This document shows positions 44,563-54,094 of a stretch of DNA of 64,000 bases, in pieces. Origin of the DNA: Erwinia rhapontici (GTDB lineage Bacteria; Pseudomonadota; Gammaproteobacteria; Enterobacterales; Enterobacteriaceae); assembly GCF_012271765.1 (NCBI RefSeq), contig NZ_VRKO01000010.1, positions 876,884 through 940,883 of the forward strand, in the 5' to 3' direction. Position 1 is the stretch's first letter. Every line of letters begins with the position of its first letter. Under the pieces are notes generated by a model. That model saw only the letters and a program-made list of their open reading frames with translations, searched no databases and was not told the DNA's origin. The translations under genes were made by a program, and so were the position numbers.

Positions 44563-46002
44563 TTACTGGTATTGCAGATACGCGACGTGGGTTTGCAGAT
44601 ATTCCTCCAGACCATGACGGCCATCGGCCCCACCGATGCCGGACTTACGCCAGCCCGCGTGGAAGCCCTGCATGGCTTCGAAGTGCTCGCGGTTGATATA
44701 GGTTTCACCAAACTTAAGCTGCTTCAGGGCCAGCATCGCGGTGTTCAGATTCTGGGTAAAAATGGAGGAGGTGAGACCATATTCACTGTCGTTGGCCAGC
44801 GCAATGGCTTCATCCAGCGTGCTGAACTTCATCACCGGCAGCACCGGGCCAAAGGTCTCTTCCTGCATGATATTCATCTTTTGCCCGACATGGGTCAGCA
44901 AGGTGGGTTCGAAGAAGAAACCGGTGTTGCCTGAACGCTTGCCGCCTGTCACCACCTTTGCCCCGGCAGCCACCGCATCCGCCACTTTTTTTTCCACGCG
45001 TTGCAGTGCTGCCGCCGTGATCAGTGGCCCCATGTCCAGACCTTTTTGGCTGGCCGGGTCGCCCCAGGTGACCTGCTTAAAGGCAGCACTGAGACGTTCA
45101 ACCACCTCGTCATATACCCCATCCTGCACGTAGAGGCGTTCTGCGCAGTTACACACCTGCCCGGTATTGATCATGCGTGATGCCACAATCGCTTTTACCG
45201 CCAGATCGAGATCGGCGTCGTTCATAATGATGGCCGGGGCTTTGCCACCCAACTCCAGCGAGACCCTGGTAATGTTCTTTGCCGCCGCCTGCATGGTGGC
45301 GATCCCGGCACCCACGCTGCCGGTCAGGCTGACCAGTCCGACCTTCGGGTTTGCGGCCAGTTCGTGACCGACCACCGGGCCGTAGCCGGTAACCAGGTTA
45401 AACACCCCGGCAGGCAGACCAATCTCATCAACAATCTGCGCAAAGATAATCGCGTTGTTCGGGGTCAGTTCACTCGGTTTGACCACGATGGTGTTGCCCG
45501 TTAACAGGGCCGGCGCGGCTTTACGGGCAATCAGGAAAAACGGGAAGTTCCACGGCAGAATCCCTGTCGTGACGCCAATCGCTTTCTTAAATACCAGGAT
45601 GTTCTCCTGCGGGCGATCGCTTTGCACGATCTCACCTTCATAGCGGCGCGCCCATCCGGCCATATAGTCCAGATAGTCCGCGGTAAAGAACACTTCCGTT
45701 TCGGCGAGCTCCTGGGTTTTTCCCCCTTCGGCAACGATGGTGGCGGTCAGATCTGCGGCACGCTGGCGCACACCCTGGGCGATTTTTTGCAACCAGTTAC
45801 CGCGCTCAATAGCGGGCAGCGCTTCCCAGGCGGGCTGGGCCGCCTCTGCCGCATCAATAGCACGCTGCGCATCTTCTGCGCTGCCTTCAGGAATGCGCGA
45901 CAGCACGGCTTCGGTTGCCGGATTGATCACTTCTATCCAGCGATCGGCGCGATTTTCGACAAACTCACCATTGATATACATGTGTTGCTGAACTGGGTTC
46001 AT
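44563..46002 (-). CDS. aldA: Lactaldehyde dehydrogenase
   Basis: A 479-residue NAD-dependent aldehyde dehydrogenase, the same length as E. coli AldA and very similar throughout. The catalytic Glu is in SLELGGKAPAI and the Cys in NTGQVCNCAERLYV. The C-terminal EAMQGFHAGWRKSGIGGADG is diagnostic. It oxidises L-lactaldehyde, the product of rhamnulose-1-phosphate cleavage, to lactate. Being divergent from rhaT it joins the rhamnose regulon here. GGAG precedes the chosen ATG by nine bases; an upstream ATG seven codons earlier is unlikely. Confidence 0.96.
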   Translation of the reverse strand: MNPVQQHMYINGEFVENRADRWIEVINPATEAVLSRIPEGSAEDAQRAIDAAEAAQPAWEALPAIERGNWLQKIAQGVRQRAADLTATIVAEGGKTQELAETEVFFTADYLDYMAGWARRYEGEIVQSDRPQENILVFKKAIGVTTGILPWNFPFFLIARKAAPALLTGNTIVVKPSELTPNNAIIFAQIVDEIGLPAGVFNLVTGYGPVVGHELAANPKVGLVSLTGSVGAGIATMQAAAKNITRVSLELGGKAPAIIMNDADLDLAVKAIVASRMINTGQVCNCAERLYVQDGVYDEVVERLSAAFKQVTWGDPASQKGLDMGPLITAAALQRVEKKVADAVAAGAKVVTGGKRSGNTGFFFEPTLLTHVGQKMNIMQEETFGPVLPVMKFSTLDEAIALANDSEYGLTSSIFTQNLNTAMLALKQLKFGETYINREHFEAMQGFHAGWRKSGIGGADGRHGLEEYLQTHVAYLQYQ

Positions 46003-46263
46003 GGCTGATTCTCCGTGACACACTTTTTATAGGGTTGTTAATTAACAGCGCAAAAACTGTTGCAGGTCTGAGAAGGTGCAACAGCTGGCGGTGAATCACC
46101 TTGATGTGGCTGCCATCAATGAGAGCTGGCTGGCAAAAACGGCAAGAACCCCATGCCTGCGCTGGCATTATTTATATTTAGTGATGAATATGAGTGGCTT
46201 AGGAAAAAATCACGATTTAGCACGTTGCAGCGAATCAGATGATTGATTTGTGACAGCGGAGGG

Positions 46264-46336
46264 GAGAAGGTGCTCAATTTTGCCAGGTTTGGTGCCAGAG
46301 GGGCAACCAGCCTAAGGTTGAGCACCTGACCTTCTC
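46264..46336 (+). promoter_or_regulatory. Long inverted repeat in the rhaT leader
   Basis: AGGTGCTCAA (46268-46277) pairs with TTGAGCACCT (46318-46327), and the outer GAGAAGG can pair with CCTTCTC (46330-46336). The 40-base interval contains ATTTTGCCAGG, like the first RhaS half-site of rhaB. It ends 48 bases before the rhaT ATG. It could be a regulatory hairpin or overlapping activator sites; I cannot tell which. The rest of the aldA-rhaT gap (46003-46263) contains CTGGCAAAAACGGCAAGAA, also like a RhaS half-site. Confidence 0.45.
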
Positions 46337-46383
46337 CGTAGACTCCTTCGTCATCAGGGCAAACAACAACGAAGGATTAAAAA

Positions 46384-47418
46384 ATGAGTGAAGCCATTGT
46401 CTCCGGTATTTTGTGGCATCTGGTCGGGGCCGCAAGTGCTGCCTGCTTTTATGCACCGTTCAAAAAAGTGCGCAACTGGTCATGGGAAACCATGTGGTCG
46501 GTGGGGGGGATCATGTCGTGGATCGTGCTCCCCTGGGCCGTCAGTGCGATCCTGCTGCCCAACTTCTGGGCCTACTACAGCGCGTTCTCGCTTGAACAGT
46601 TGATGCCTGTCTTCCTGTTCGGCGCGATGTGGGGGATTGGTAACATTAACTACGGTCTGACCATGCGTTATCTCGGTATGTCGATGGGCATTGGTATTGC
46701 CATCGGCATCACTTTGGTGGTCGGAACGTTAATGACGCCGCTGCTTCAGGGGCGCTTTGTGGAGCTGTTCAGTTCTGCCGGTGGACGATTGACGCTGCTG
46801 GGCGTGCTGGTTGCTCTTGCAGGCGTGGCGATCGTCTCCCGTGCCGGGTTGTTAAAAGAACGGGCAATGGGCATCACTGCGGAAGAGTTCAACCTGAAAA
46901 AAGGGCTGGTACTGGCGGTGATGTGTGGGATTTTCTCGGCCGGGATGTCCTTTGCCATGGACGCCGCCAAACCGATGCATGAAGCGGCAGCGGCGCTGGG
47001 TATCGATCCGCTATACGTGGCGTTACCGAGTTACGTGGTGATTATGGGCGGTGGTGCGCTGGTTAACCTTGGTTTCTGTTTTATCCGTCTGGCGACCAAA
47101 TCAAACCTGTCAGTGAAAGCGGACTTCTCTGTGGCGAAATCATTGCTGATTGCCAACGTTTGTCTGTCACTGCTCGGCGGCATCATGTGGTATCTGCAGT
47201 TCTTCTTCTATGCCTGGGGCCATGCACGCATTCCGGCGCAGTATGACTTTGTCAGCTGGATGCTGCACATGAGCTTCTACGTCTTGTGTGGTGGTCTGGT
47301 GGGTCTGGTTCTGAAAGAGTGGAATAACGTGGGGCGTAAGCCGGTGCAGGTCCTTAGCGTGGGATGCTTCGTGATTATTATTGCGGCCAACATTGTTGGT
47401 CTGGGTATGGTTTCCTGA
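46384..47418 (+). CDS. rhaT: L-rhamnose:H+ symporter
   Basis: A 344-residue ten-helix inner-membrane carrier, same length and pattern as E. coli Rha[29 protein letters not shown] in outline at the N-terminus, [44 protein letters not shown]. It imports L-rhamnose with protons. It converges on rhaR with a complete long repeat between them, and diverges from aldA. AACGAAGG lies upstream of the ATG. Confidence 0.97.
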   Translation: MSEAIVSGILWHLVGAASAACFYAPFKKVRNWSWETMWSVGGIMSWIVLPWAVSAILLPNFWAYYSAFSLEQLMPVFLFGAMWGIGNINYGLTMRYLGMSMGIGIAIGITLVVGTLMTPLLQGRFVELFSSAGGRLTLLGVLVALAGVAIVSRAGLLKERAMGITAEEFNLKKGLVLAVMCGIFSAGMSFAMDAAKPMHEAAAALGIDPLYVALPSYVVIMGGGALVNLGFCFIRLATKSNLSVKADFSVAKSLLIANVCLSLLGGIMWYLQFFFYAWGHARIPAQYDFVSWMLHMSFYVLCGGLVGLVLKEWNNVGRKPVQVLSVGCFVIIIAANIVGLGMVS

Positions 47419-47457
47419 TCTGGGAGAGAGCCCCGGGACTCTCTGGCTTGCTGTCAG

Positions 47458-48175
47458 TTTAAGGTCAAGGTCAAGGTCAAGGTCAAGGGCGTTTCGCTTT
47501 CCCGCTGCGCGGGCGAAGCGACAAGGGGCGGCCAGTCGCCGCCGCCCCTTGACCCCGGGCTTGCGGCAGGCGCCGCGCCCGTTTCACGGGTACCTTCGTC
47601 AGTTCCGTTCACCGACGGACCGCTCGTGACGGCACTTCCCTGTGCCGGCCCGAGCTTTCACCGCCGTCCTGGCGGTTCATCCTGGTTCACATCACTTCCT
47701 CAGCGCAGCTTAATTGCCGCCTCAACATCAAAACCCAGGTCAAACCCTAAAACCCAAATTTTAAAAAAAACAAAATGACCAAAAGCCCAGAAAGGCTTTT
47801 TGTGTCTGGTCTGTCTGACTTGTCTTTGATTATTCTTTTGACGTGGATGTTGACCTTTTGAGCGGCAATTAAGCCTCGCCGAAGGAGGGCGGATTTCCAG
47901 GACGAGCCGACAGGACGTCGGCGAGAGGGTTAGCCGGGACAGGGATGTCCCGTCACGCCCGGTCCGGCGGGAAAGCCGACCGACTGAGGGAACCCGCGTC
48001 AAGCGGGCGATGCGCCTGCCGCAGCCCGGATTCCTAAGGGCGGGGCGACTGCCGTCCTTAGGTCGCTTCGCCCACGAAGTGGGAAAGCGAAACGCCCTTG
48101 ACCTTAAGACCTTGACCTGGGCTTGACCTGGCCTTGGCTCAAGTTCAAGCCCCTGACCTTATGCCTCAAAGGTCA
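47458..48175. repeat. A-family long palindromic repeat, copy 4
   Basis: About 718 bp between the convergent rhaT and rhaR. It opens with four AAGGTC units (47461-47484). The left arm is almost identical to copy 1. The centre (about 47728-47868) contains AAAAGCC-6-GGCTTTT, a terminator-like hairpin. The right arm is a diverged inverted copy ending AGCGAAACGCCCTTGACC, followed by a ragged tail of TTGACC units. Main hairpins are at 47522-47551 and 48033-48062. Confidence 0.93.
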
Positions 48176-48189
48176 ACCCTCCATGGCCA

Positions 48190-49053
48190 TCAGGCCTTTT
48201 CCGGCCGAACGTGCAAAGCGGAAGGACGCACAAATCGCTGGCGCCAGGCGCTGGGGGTCAGCCCGGTATCACGGGTGAACACCACGGAAAAGTAATTACT
48301 GTCATCAAAGCCGCAACGTGCGGCCACTTCACCGATCAGACATTCGCTGGTACGCAACAGGTGCTTCGCCTGGCATAGCTGCAACTGACGTAAATAGTGC
48401 CCGATAGTCATGCCAGTTTGCTGACGGAAGAGTTGTTTCAGCGCACGCTCTGACAATTGGTGCTGGCCACAAAAGGTGGCAAGGTCAAAGGGGACAGCAA
48501 TCTGCCCCTGAATCGCGGCCATCAGCAGATCGAGCTGTTCTCCCTCCGGCATCTGCCAGGCCCGATCGGACGCATAACGATGGCGTTGCAACACTAAGGC
48601 CAGCTGTAAAAACAGCGCCTCCGTCAGCTGACGTGACAGCACATCACTCTTCCTGCTTTCCTGTTCAAGCTGCTGGATCACGCCACGCGCCAACGCCATG
48701 CCGCGTGTGGTTAAACGCCAGGCGGCGGATTCACGCGGGGGAATAAGTTGCTGCCAGTCGAGGCTCAGTTGAAAACGCTCCGGGCAGTAAAGAATATTAT
48801 CCAGCGCCAGTTCATTGACCGATTCATAGCTGTGGCAGTCATTGGCATTCAGATAGAAAATATCACCGCAGGTGATCAGCCAGGGGCGGTCATTCATCAC
48901 GTGCAGGCCATTACCGCGCCAGACCAGCACAATCTCATTGAATTCGTGGACGTGAGGCGGGAATGAGGGTTGAGAGGTGCGTTCAGCCACCGCGACAGGC
49001 ATCTGTTCAGAAGGGAAGTAGTCAGCTTTTGCCAGTCGCAGGGGAGCGGTCAC
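48190..49053 (-). CDS. rhaR: AraC-family activator of rhaSR
   Basis: A 287-residue AraC/XylS regulator with an N-terminal cupin-like rhamnose-binding domain ([21 protein letters not shown]) and a C-terminal pair of helix-turn-helix motifs ([53 protein letters not shown]). RhaR senses L-rhamnose and activates rhaSR. It is the second gene of the rhaSR operon, 11 bases after rhaS. Confidence 0.94.
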   Translation of the reverse strand: MTAPLRLAKADYFPSEQMPVAVAERTSQPSFPPHVHEFNEIVLVWRGNGLHVMNDRPWLITCGDIFYLNANDCHSYESVNELALDNILYCPERFQLSLDWQQLIPPRESAAWRLTTRGMALARGVIQQLEQESRKSDVLSRQLTEALFLQLALVLQRHRYASDRAWQMPEGEQLDLLMAAIQGQIAVPFDLATFCGQHQLSERALKQLFRQQTGMTIGHYLRQLQLCQAKHLLRTSECLIGEVAARCGFDDSNYFSVVFTRDTGLTPSAWRQRFVRPSALHVRPEKA

Positions 49054-49064
49054 GGGTCACCTCA

Positions 49065-49886
49065 TCAGTCATTTTGTCGCAGTGTACGTGGAGAAAGGCC
49101 AAATTCACGCTTGAACAGCGTAGAAAAGTGATTGCTGTCACCAAAACCGCAGTGAAACGCAATATCTGTCACCCGCATTTCACTGTGACGCAGCAGGTGG
49201 CGTGCTTCCAGCAATCGCAGCCGATTAAGGTAACGTTGAGGTGTGCTGCCGGTCTGCTGTTTCAACTGGCGGTGGAGCGTGCGCAGCGACAGCGAAAAAC
49301 GGTCGGCAAGATTTTCCCAGTCCACATCCTCACTGTAGTGATCCGCCAGCCAGTCCAGCAGACCACGCAGGCGACTGTCCTGATCGTCGTTGCTGGCGCT
49401 GCCCCCCTGGCGTAACAGCAACAGCAGACGCATAAAATGCATCTCCTGCTCTGCCTGGCAGGCCAGGCTGTCACTGAGCGGTGGCTGCTCTAACTGCTCG
49501 ATTAACTGCCTGGCCTGGGCCAGCACCTTGTTGCCGATACGCCAGTGCGAGGGGTAGTTTCCGTCCTGCTCCTGCGGTAGCAGATGCTGCAGGCCGGAGA
49601 GAAAACGAAAGGATTCCGGCCCGCGATAGAGCACGTTGGTCAGGCACAGATTTTCCGTTTGCTCATACAGATGGCGATCATGGCTGCGTACAAAGCAGAC
49701 GCAGCCGCTGCATAAAGGCTGTGACTGGCCGTTAAAAACATGAATACCTGCCCCCTGTTCAACAATGACAATTTCATGAAAATCATCATGATAATGCTCC
49801 GGGAACACCCCTTGTGGCGCACGGGGTTCAATGGCGACCGGGAAATGCCCTGTCGGGAAGAAATCAGCGCTGTGTAACACGGTCAT
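49065..49886 (-). CDS. rhaS: AraC-family activator of rhaBAD and rhaT
   Basis: A 273-residue AraC/XylS regulator: N-terminal cupin-type domain ([26 protein letters not shown]) and C-terminal DNA-binding domain ([53 protein letters not shown]). With rhamnose it activates the divergent rhaBADM and the rhaT promoter. It is divergent from rhaB with the CRP and RhaS sites between them. Confidence 0.95.
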   Translation of the reverse strand: MTVLHSADFFPTGHFPVAIEPRAPQGVFPEHYHDDFHEIVIVEQGAGIHVFNGQSQPLCSGCVCFVRSHDRHLYEQTENLCLTNVLYRGPESFRFLSGLQHLLPQEQDGNYPSHWRIGNKVLAQARQLIEQLEQPPLSDSLACQAEQEMHFMRLLLLLRQGGSASNDDQDSRLRGLLDWLADHYSEDVDWENLADRFSLSLRTLHRQLKQQTGSTPQRYLNRLRLLEARHLLRHSEMRVTDIAFHCGFGDSNHFSTLFKREFGLSPRTLRQND

Positions 49887-50059
49887 GATCGTTTCCTCTT
49901 TAACATATCAGCAACAGAGTCTACGCAGCGTGATGGCAGCCCACCTTGAATTTTTGACAGCGAAAGCGACTATCCCGGTGATATTTTTAAGAAAGTGGGG
50001 GAAAGAGTGAGAAATGAGGGCAGGGTCACATCCCGTGATTCTGCGTGCCAGTAATCAAA

Positions 50060-50077
50060 TTGTGATCTGCTTCACGT
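50060..50077. promoter_or_regulatory. CRP site in the rhaS-rhaB intergenic region
   Basis: TTGTGATCTGCTTCACGT fits the CRP consensus TGTGA-6-TCACA with one change. It sits immediately upstream of the RhaS sites, as in E. coli, and would give cAMP-CRP dependence to both divergent operons. Confidence 0.85.
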
Positions 50078-50079
50078 TC

Positions 50080-50129
50080 ATCTTTGCCAGGCTGCCAGCG
50101 GTCAGATCCGGCTGGCAGTAGCGAGAAGG
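50080..50129 (+). promoter_or_regulatory. RhaS operator of rhaBAD
   Basis: Two 17-bp half-sites, ATCTTTGCCAGGCTGCC (50080-50096) and TGGCAGTAGCGAGAAGG (50113-50129), are separated by 16 bp. Spacing and bases (CTTT-CC-GG-TGCC and GTCAGTAACGAGAAGG in E. coli) agree with the known RhaS site next to the rhaBAD -35 region. Confidence 0.85.
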
Positions 50130-50184
50130 TGGCAAAATCAGGCTCTTTTACACTGGTGACATTGAATCATCAGGAAGCGAACAC

Positions 50185-51657
50185 ATGAGCCTTCGTCACT
50201 TTGTCGCCATCGATCTTGGCGCGTCCAGCGGCCGCGTTATGCTGGCCCGTCACGACTCAGAAAGCGGTGCGATGACGCTGAATGAAGTCAGCCGCTGCGT
50301 AAACCAGCTGGTCACCGTTGATGACCATCAGTGCTGGGATCTTGATGCACTGGAACAGTTTATTACTGACGCACTGGAAAAAATCGACCGCCAGGGCATC
50401 GTGCCCGAAAGCATCGGGATTGATACCTGGGCGGTCGACTATGTGCTGCTGGATGCGCAGGGGAACCGGGTGGGTCTACCCGTGGCCTATCGCGATGACC
50501 GTACCCAGGGCGTGATGGCACAGGCCTGCCGTGAACTCGGCCATGACCGTATTTATCAGCGCACCGGCATCCAGTTCCTGCCGTTTAACACCCTGTATCA
50601 ACTGCGTGCACTGTGCCGTGATGCCGCGCCAGAACTGGCGCAGGTGGCACATGCACTGATGATCCCTGACTACCTGCATTACCGCCTGACGGGTGAACTT
50701 AACTGGGAATACACCAACGCCACCACCACGCAAATGCTGAACATCACCAGCGGTGAGTGGGACGCGGATCTGCTGCGCTGGAGCGGGGCGAACCCGTCAT
50801 GGTTTGGCAAACCGTCACAGCCAGGTAAACGCGTCGGGGGCTGGACCAGCCCGTCAGGCAAGGTGATCCCGGTGGTGGCCGTTGCCACCCACGACACCGC
50901 CAGTGCCGTACTGGCGACGCCGCTGGCGGGTGACAATGCGGCTTACCTCAGTTCCGGCACCTGGTCATTAATGGGCTTTGAAAGCCGTCTGCCCTTTACC
51001 TGTCAGGCTGCCCAGGATGCCAATATCACCAACGAAGGCGGGGCCGAAGGGCGCTTCCGGGTGTTGAAAAACATTATGGGTCTTTGGCTGCTCCAGCGTG
51101 TGTGTAGCGAGCTGGCCATCACCGATCTCTGTCAGTTGATTGCGGATGCGGAGCAGCAGCCAGCCTGTCAGTGGCTGATTAACCCGAATGACGATCGCTT
51201 TATTAACCCACCCAGCATGGTACGTGAAATTCAGGACGCCTGCGCCGGGCAGCGAATGCCGGTGCCGGGCACCCCAGCTGAGCTGGCGCGTTGCATCTTT
51301 GACAGCCTGGCATTCTGCTACCGCCAGGTGTTGCAGGAGCTGGAACAGCTGCGCGGTGCGCGCTTCAGCCAGCTGCATATTGTCGGCGGCGGCTGCCAGA
51401 ATCCATTTCTTAATCAGCTATGTGCCGATGCCTGTGGCATTCCGGTGTTCGCTGGCCCGGTGGAGGCCTCCACGTTGGGCAATATCGGCTGCCAGCTGAT
51501 TACCGCCGGTGCGGTGGCCGATGTCACGGCTTTCCGCCAGCAGCTTGGCCAGCATTTCCCTCTTATCCGTTTTGACTCTCACGGGAGTGATGTGTTTCGC
51601 CGCAATCTGGCGCGTTTCGTGTCACTCACCTCTTCAGCAAAGGAGCTATGTATATGA
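50185..51657 (+). CDS. rhaB: L-rhamnulokinase
   Basis: A 490-residue FGGY-family sugar kinase that phosphorylates L-rhamnulose. The N-terminal ATPase motif is [27 protein letters not shown] carries the catalytic-type Asp; [13 protein letters not shown] and [16 protein letters not shown] form the ATP-binding part of domain II. It is the first gene of rhaBADM, after CRP and RhaS sites. GGAAGCG precedes the ATG, and its stop overlaps the rhaA start. Confidence 0.96.
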   Translation: MSLRHFVAIDLGASSGRVMLARHDSESGAMTLNEVSRCVNQLVTVDDHQCWDLDALEQFITDALEKIDRQGIVPESIGIDTWAVDYVLLDAQGNRVGLPVAYRDDRTQGVMAQACRELGHDRIYQRTGIQFLPFNTLYQLRALCRDAAPELAQVAHALMIPDYLHYRLTGELNWEYTNATTTQMLNITSGEWDADLLRWSGANPSWFGKPSQPGKRVGGWTSPSGKVIPVVAVATHDTASAVLATPLAGDNAAYLSSGTWSLMGFESRLPFTCQAAQDANITNEGGAEGRFRVLKNIMGLWLLQRVCSELAITDLCQLIADAEQQPACQWLINPNDDRFINPPSMVREIQDACAGQRMPVPGTPAELARCIFDSLAFCYRQVLQELEQLRGARFSQLHIVGGGCQNPFLNQLCADACGIPVFAGPVEASTLGNIGCQLITAGAVADVTAFRQQLGQHFPLIRFDSHGSDVFRRNLARFVSLTSSAKELCI

Positions 51658-52910
51658 CCCAGGCCATCGAGCAGGCTTTCGTCCTGGCGAAACAGCGTTT
51701 CGCCGATATCGGTGTGGATGTAGAAGCCGCACTGTCACAGCTCGACCAACTGCCCGTTTCCATGCACTGCTGGCAGGGCGACGATGTGCGCGGTTTTGAA
51801 AACCCGCAGGGCGCACTGACGGGCGGTATTCAGGCCACGGGCAACTATCCTGGCCGCGCACGTAATGTGGAAGAGTTGCGTTCGGACCTTGACCAGGCGA
51901 TGGCGCTGATCCCCGGCCCGAAACGTCTCAACCTGCACGCGATCTATCTGGAAAGCGAGCAGGCCGTCAAACGCAATGAAATCAAACCACAGCATTTTGC
52001 CGGGTGGGTCGCGTGGGCGCGCGATCGCCAGCTGGGGCTGGATTTTAATCCCAGCTGCTTTTCGCATGAGCTGAGTGCTGATGGCTTTACCCTGGCGCAC
52101 AACAATGCCGAAATCCGTCAGTTCTGGATTGAGCACTGTCAGGCGAGCCGCAAGGTGTCGGCTTACCTGGGGGAGCAGCTCGGTACGCCCTCAGTGATGA
52201 ATATTTGGGTGCCGGATGGCATGAAAGATCTGACCGTGGATCGCCTTGCGCCACGTCAGCGCCTGATGGAATCCCTGGATGAAGTGATCGGCGAAAAACT
52301 CAACCCGGCTCACCATATTGATGCCGTCGAAAGCAAGCTGTTCGGCATTGGCGCCGAGAGCTACACCGTGGGTTCGAACGAGTTTTGCCTCGGTTATGCC
52401 GCCAGCCGCCAGATCGCGCTGACGCTGGATGCCGGTCACTTCCATCCGACCGAAGTGATCTCCGATAAGATCTCTACCGCGATGCTGTATGTGCCACGCC
52501 TGCTGCTGCATGTCAGCCGCCCGGTACGCTGGGACAGCGACCACGTGGTGCTGCTGGATGATGAAACCCAGGCGATTGCCAGCGAAATCGTGCGTCAGCG
52601 TCTGTTTGATAAGGTGCACATCGGCCTCGACTTCTTTGATGCCTCCATCAACCGTATTGCGGCCTGGGTGATCGGCACGCGCAATGCCAAAAAAGCGCTG
52701 CTGCGTGCACTGCTGGAACCGGTCGATATGCTGAAAACGCTGGAAAACGACGGGGATTACACGGCGCGTCTGGCGCTGCTGGAAGAGCAAAAATCCCTGC
52801 CCTGGCAGGCCGTGTGGGAAACCTGGTGTCTGCGCCACGATGTCCCGGCGGGTGCCAGCTGGTTAAACGACGTCCGTCATTACGAACAACAGATTCTCAG
52901 CCAACGTTAA
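51654..52910 (+). CDS. rhaA: L-rhamnose isomerase
   Basis: A 418-residue TIM-barrel metalloenzyme that interconverts L-rhamnose and L-rhamnulose. Diagnostic stretches are [53 protein letters not shown] with metal-binding His and Asp residues, and [17 protein letters not shown]. The ATG at 51654 was preferred to the one two codons earlier because AGGAG lies eight bases before it; it overlaps the rhaB stop (ATGA). Confidence 0.97.
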   Translation: MTQAIEQAFVLAKQRFADIGVDVEAALSQLDQLPVSMHCWQGDDVRGFENPQGALTGGIQATGNYPGRARNVEELRSDLDQAMALIPGPKRLNLHAIYLESEQAVKRNEIKPQHFAGWVAWARDRQLGLDFNPSCFSHELSADGFTLAHNNAEIRQFWIEHCQASRKVSAYLGEQLGTPSVMNIWVPDGMKDLTVDRLAPRQRLMESLDEVIGEKLNPAHHIDAVESKLFGIGAESYTVGSNEFCLGYAASRQIALTLDAGHFHPTEVISDKISTAMLYVPRLLLHVSRPVRWDSDHVVLLDDETQAIASEIVRQRLFDKVHIGLDFFDASINRIAAWVIGTRNAKKALLRALLEPVDMLKTLENDGDYTARLALLEEQKSLPWQAVWETWCLRHDVPAGASWLNDVRHYEQQILSQR

Positions 52911-52919
52911 GGGTATGAC

Positions 52920-53762
52920 ATGCAAAAAATTATCAACGCCTGGTTTGTCCAGGGAATGGTCAAAGCGACTACGGATATGTGGCTGAAGGGCTGGGATGAA
53001 CGTAACGGCGGTAACGTCTCGCTGCGCCTGCTGGACGAAGAAGTTCAGCCGTTTGCGGCAGACTTTGACCGTCAGCCGCGTACGCTGGAACTGAGCCAGC
53101 CTGCACCTCAGCTGGCCAATGACTGGTTCCTGGTGACCGGTTCGGGCAAGTTTTTCCGCAATGTGCAGCTCGATCCGGCTGACTGTCTGGTACTGCTGCG
53201 CGTCAGCGAAGATGGCCGCGCCTTTACCATCCACTGGGGCCTGACCAACGGTGGTGTTCCTACCTCTGAGCTGGCATCACACTTCCAGTCGCACAGTGTG
53301 CGTAAGCAACTGACCAACGGCGCGGATCGTGTGATTATGCACTGCCATGCCACCCACTTTATGGCGTTAAGCTATGTGGTGGATTTGGATTCAGCCAGCT
53401 TCACTCGCCTGTTATGGGAAGGCAGCACCGAGTGTCTGGTGGTGTTCCCGGATGGTGTAGGGATTGTGCCGTGGATGGTGCCGGGCACCGATGGGATTGG
53501 CCGTGCAACGGCTGAGAAAATGCAGTCACATACGTTGGTGATGTGGCCGTTCCACGGTATTTTTGGTGCGGGACCGACCCTCGACGAAACCTTTGGCCTG
53601 ATTGATACCGCTGAGAAGTCATCCGAAGTGGTGGTGAAAGTGCTGTCGATGGGCGGTATGAAGCAGAGCATAACGACTGAAGAACTGGTGGCGCTGGGTG
53701 AACGTTTCGGTGTGCAACCCTGGCGCGCGGCGCTGGAGGCGAAGCATAACCATGTTGCGTAA
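52920..53762 (+). CDS. rhaD: Rhamnulose-1-phosphate aldolase
   Basis: A 280-residue class II aldolase that splits L-rhamnulose-1-phosphate into DHAP and L-lactaldehyde. Zinc ligands are the two His of MHCHATHFM and a later His in WPFHGIFG; the catalytic Glu is in [12 protein letters not shown]. The N-terminal [10 protein letters not shown] and GSGKFFRN bind phosphate. It follows rhaA after nine bases; the next gene overlaps its 3' end. The lactaldehyde product feeds AldA. Confidence 0.97.
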   Translation: MQKIINAWFVQGMVKATTDMWLKGWDERNGGNVSLRLLDEEVQPFAADFDRQPRTLELSQPAPQLANDWFLVTGSGKFFRNVQLDPADCLVLLRVSEDGRAFTIHWGLTNGGVPTSELASHFQSHSVRKQLTNGADRVIMHCHATHFMALSYVVDLDSASFTRLLWEGSTECLVVFPDGVGIVPWMVPGTDGIGRATAEKMQSHTLVMWPFHGIFGAGPTLDETFGLIDTAEKSSEVVVKVLSMGGMKQSITTEELVALGERFGVQPWRAALEAKHNHVA

Positions 53763-54066
53763 AGCGTTTGTGATGCAGGTGCATCCTGATAAGCACCAGG
53801 AGTATCAGCAGCGACATAATCCGATCTGGCCGGAGCTGGCGCAGACGCTGAAGGATCACGGCGCGCACCATTACAGTATTTTTCTGGATGCGCCGCGCAA
53901 TCTGCTGTTTGCGGTGGTGGAGGTGGAGTCAGAAGAACGTTGGAATGCTGTGGCTGAGACGGAGGTGTGCCAGCTCTGGTGGCAATCGATGTGTGAGTTG
54001 ATGCCGTCGAATGCGGATCATAGTCCAGTGAGTGCAGAGTTAACGTCGGTGTTTTATCTGGCGTGA
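53752..54066 (+). CDS. rhaM: L-rhamnose mutarotase
   Basis: A 104-residue protein, identical in length to E. coli RhaM, which interconverts the anomers of L-rhamnose. The catalytic-type His and Tyr/Trp residues are in [28 protein letters not shown] (in outline) and the C-terminal [15 protein letters not shown]. The ATG at 53752 lies inside the end of rhaD (11-base overlap), implying coupled translation. It ends the rhaBADM operon; a long repeat follows within 30 bases. Confidence 0.95.
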   Translation: MLRKAFVMQVHPDKHQEYQQRHNPIWPELAQTLKDHGAHHYSIFLDAPRNLLFAVVEVESEERWNAVAETEVCQLWWQSMCELMPSNADHSPVSAELTSVFYLA

Positions 54067-54094
54067 GGGGGCCGATTCTCGGCTAAGCCCAGGG

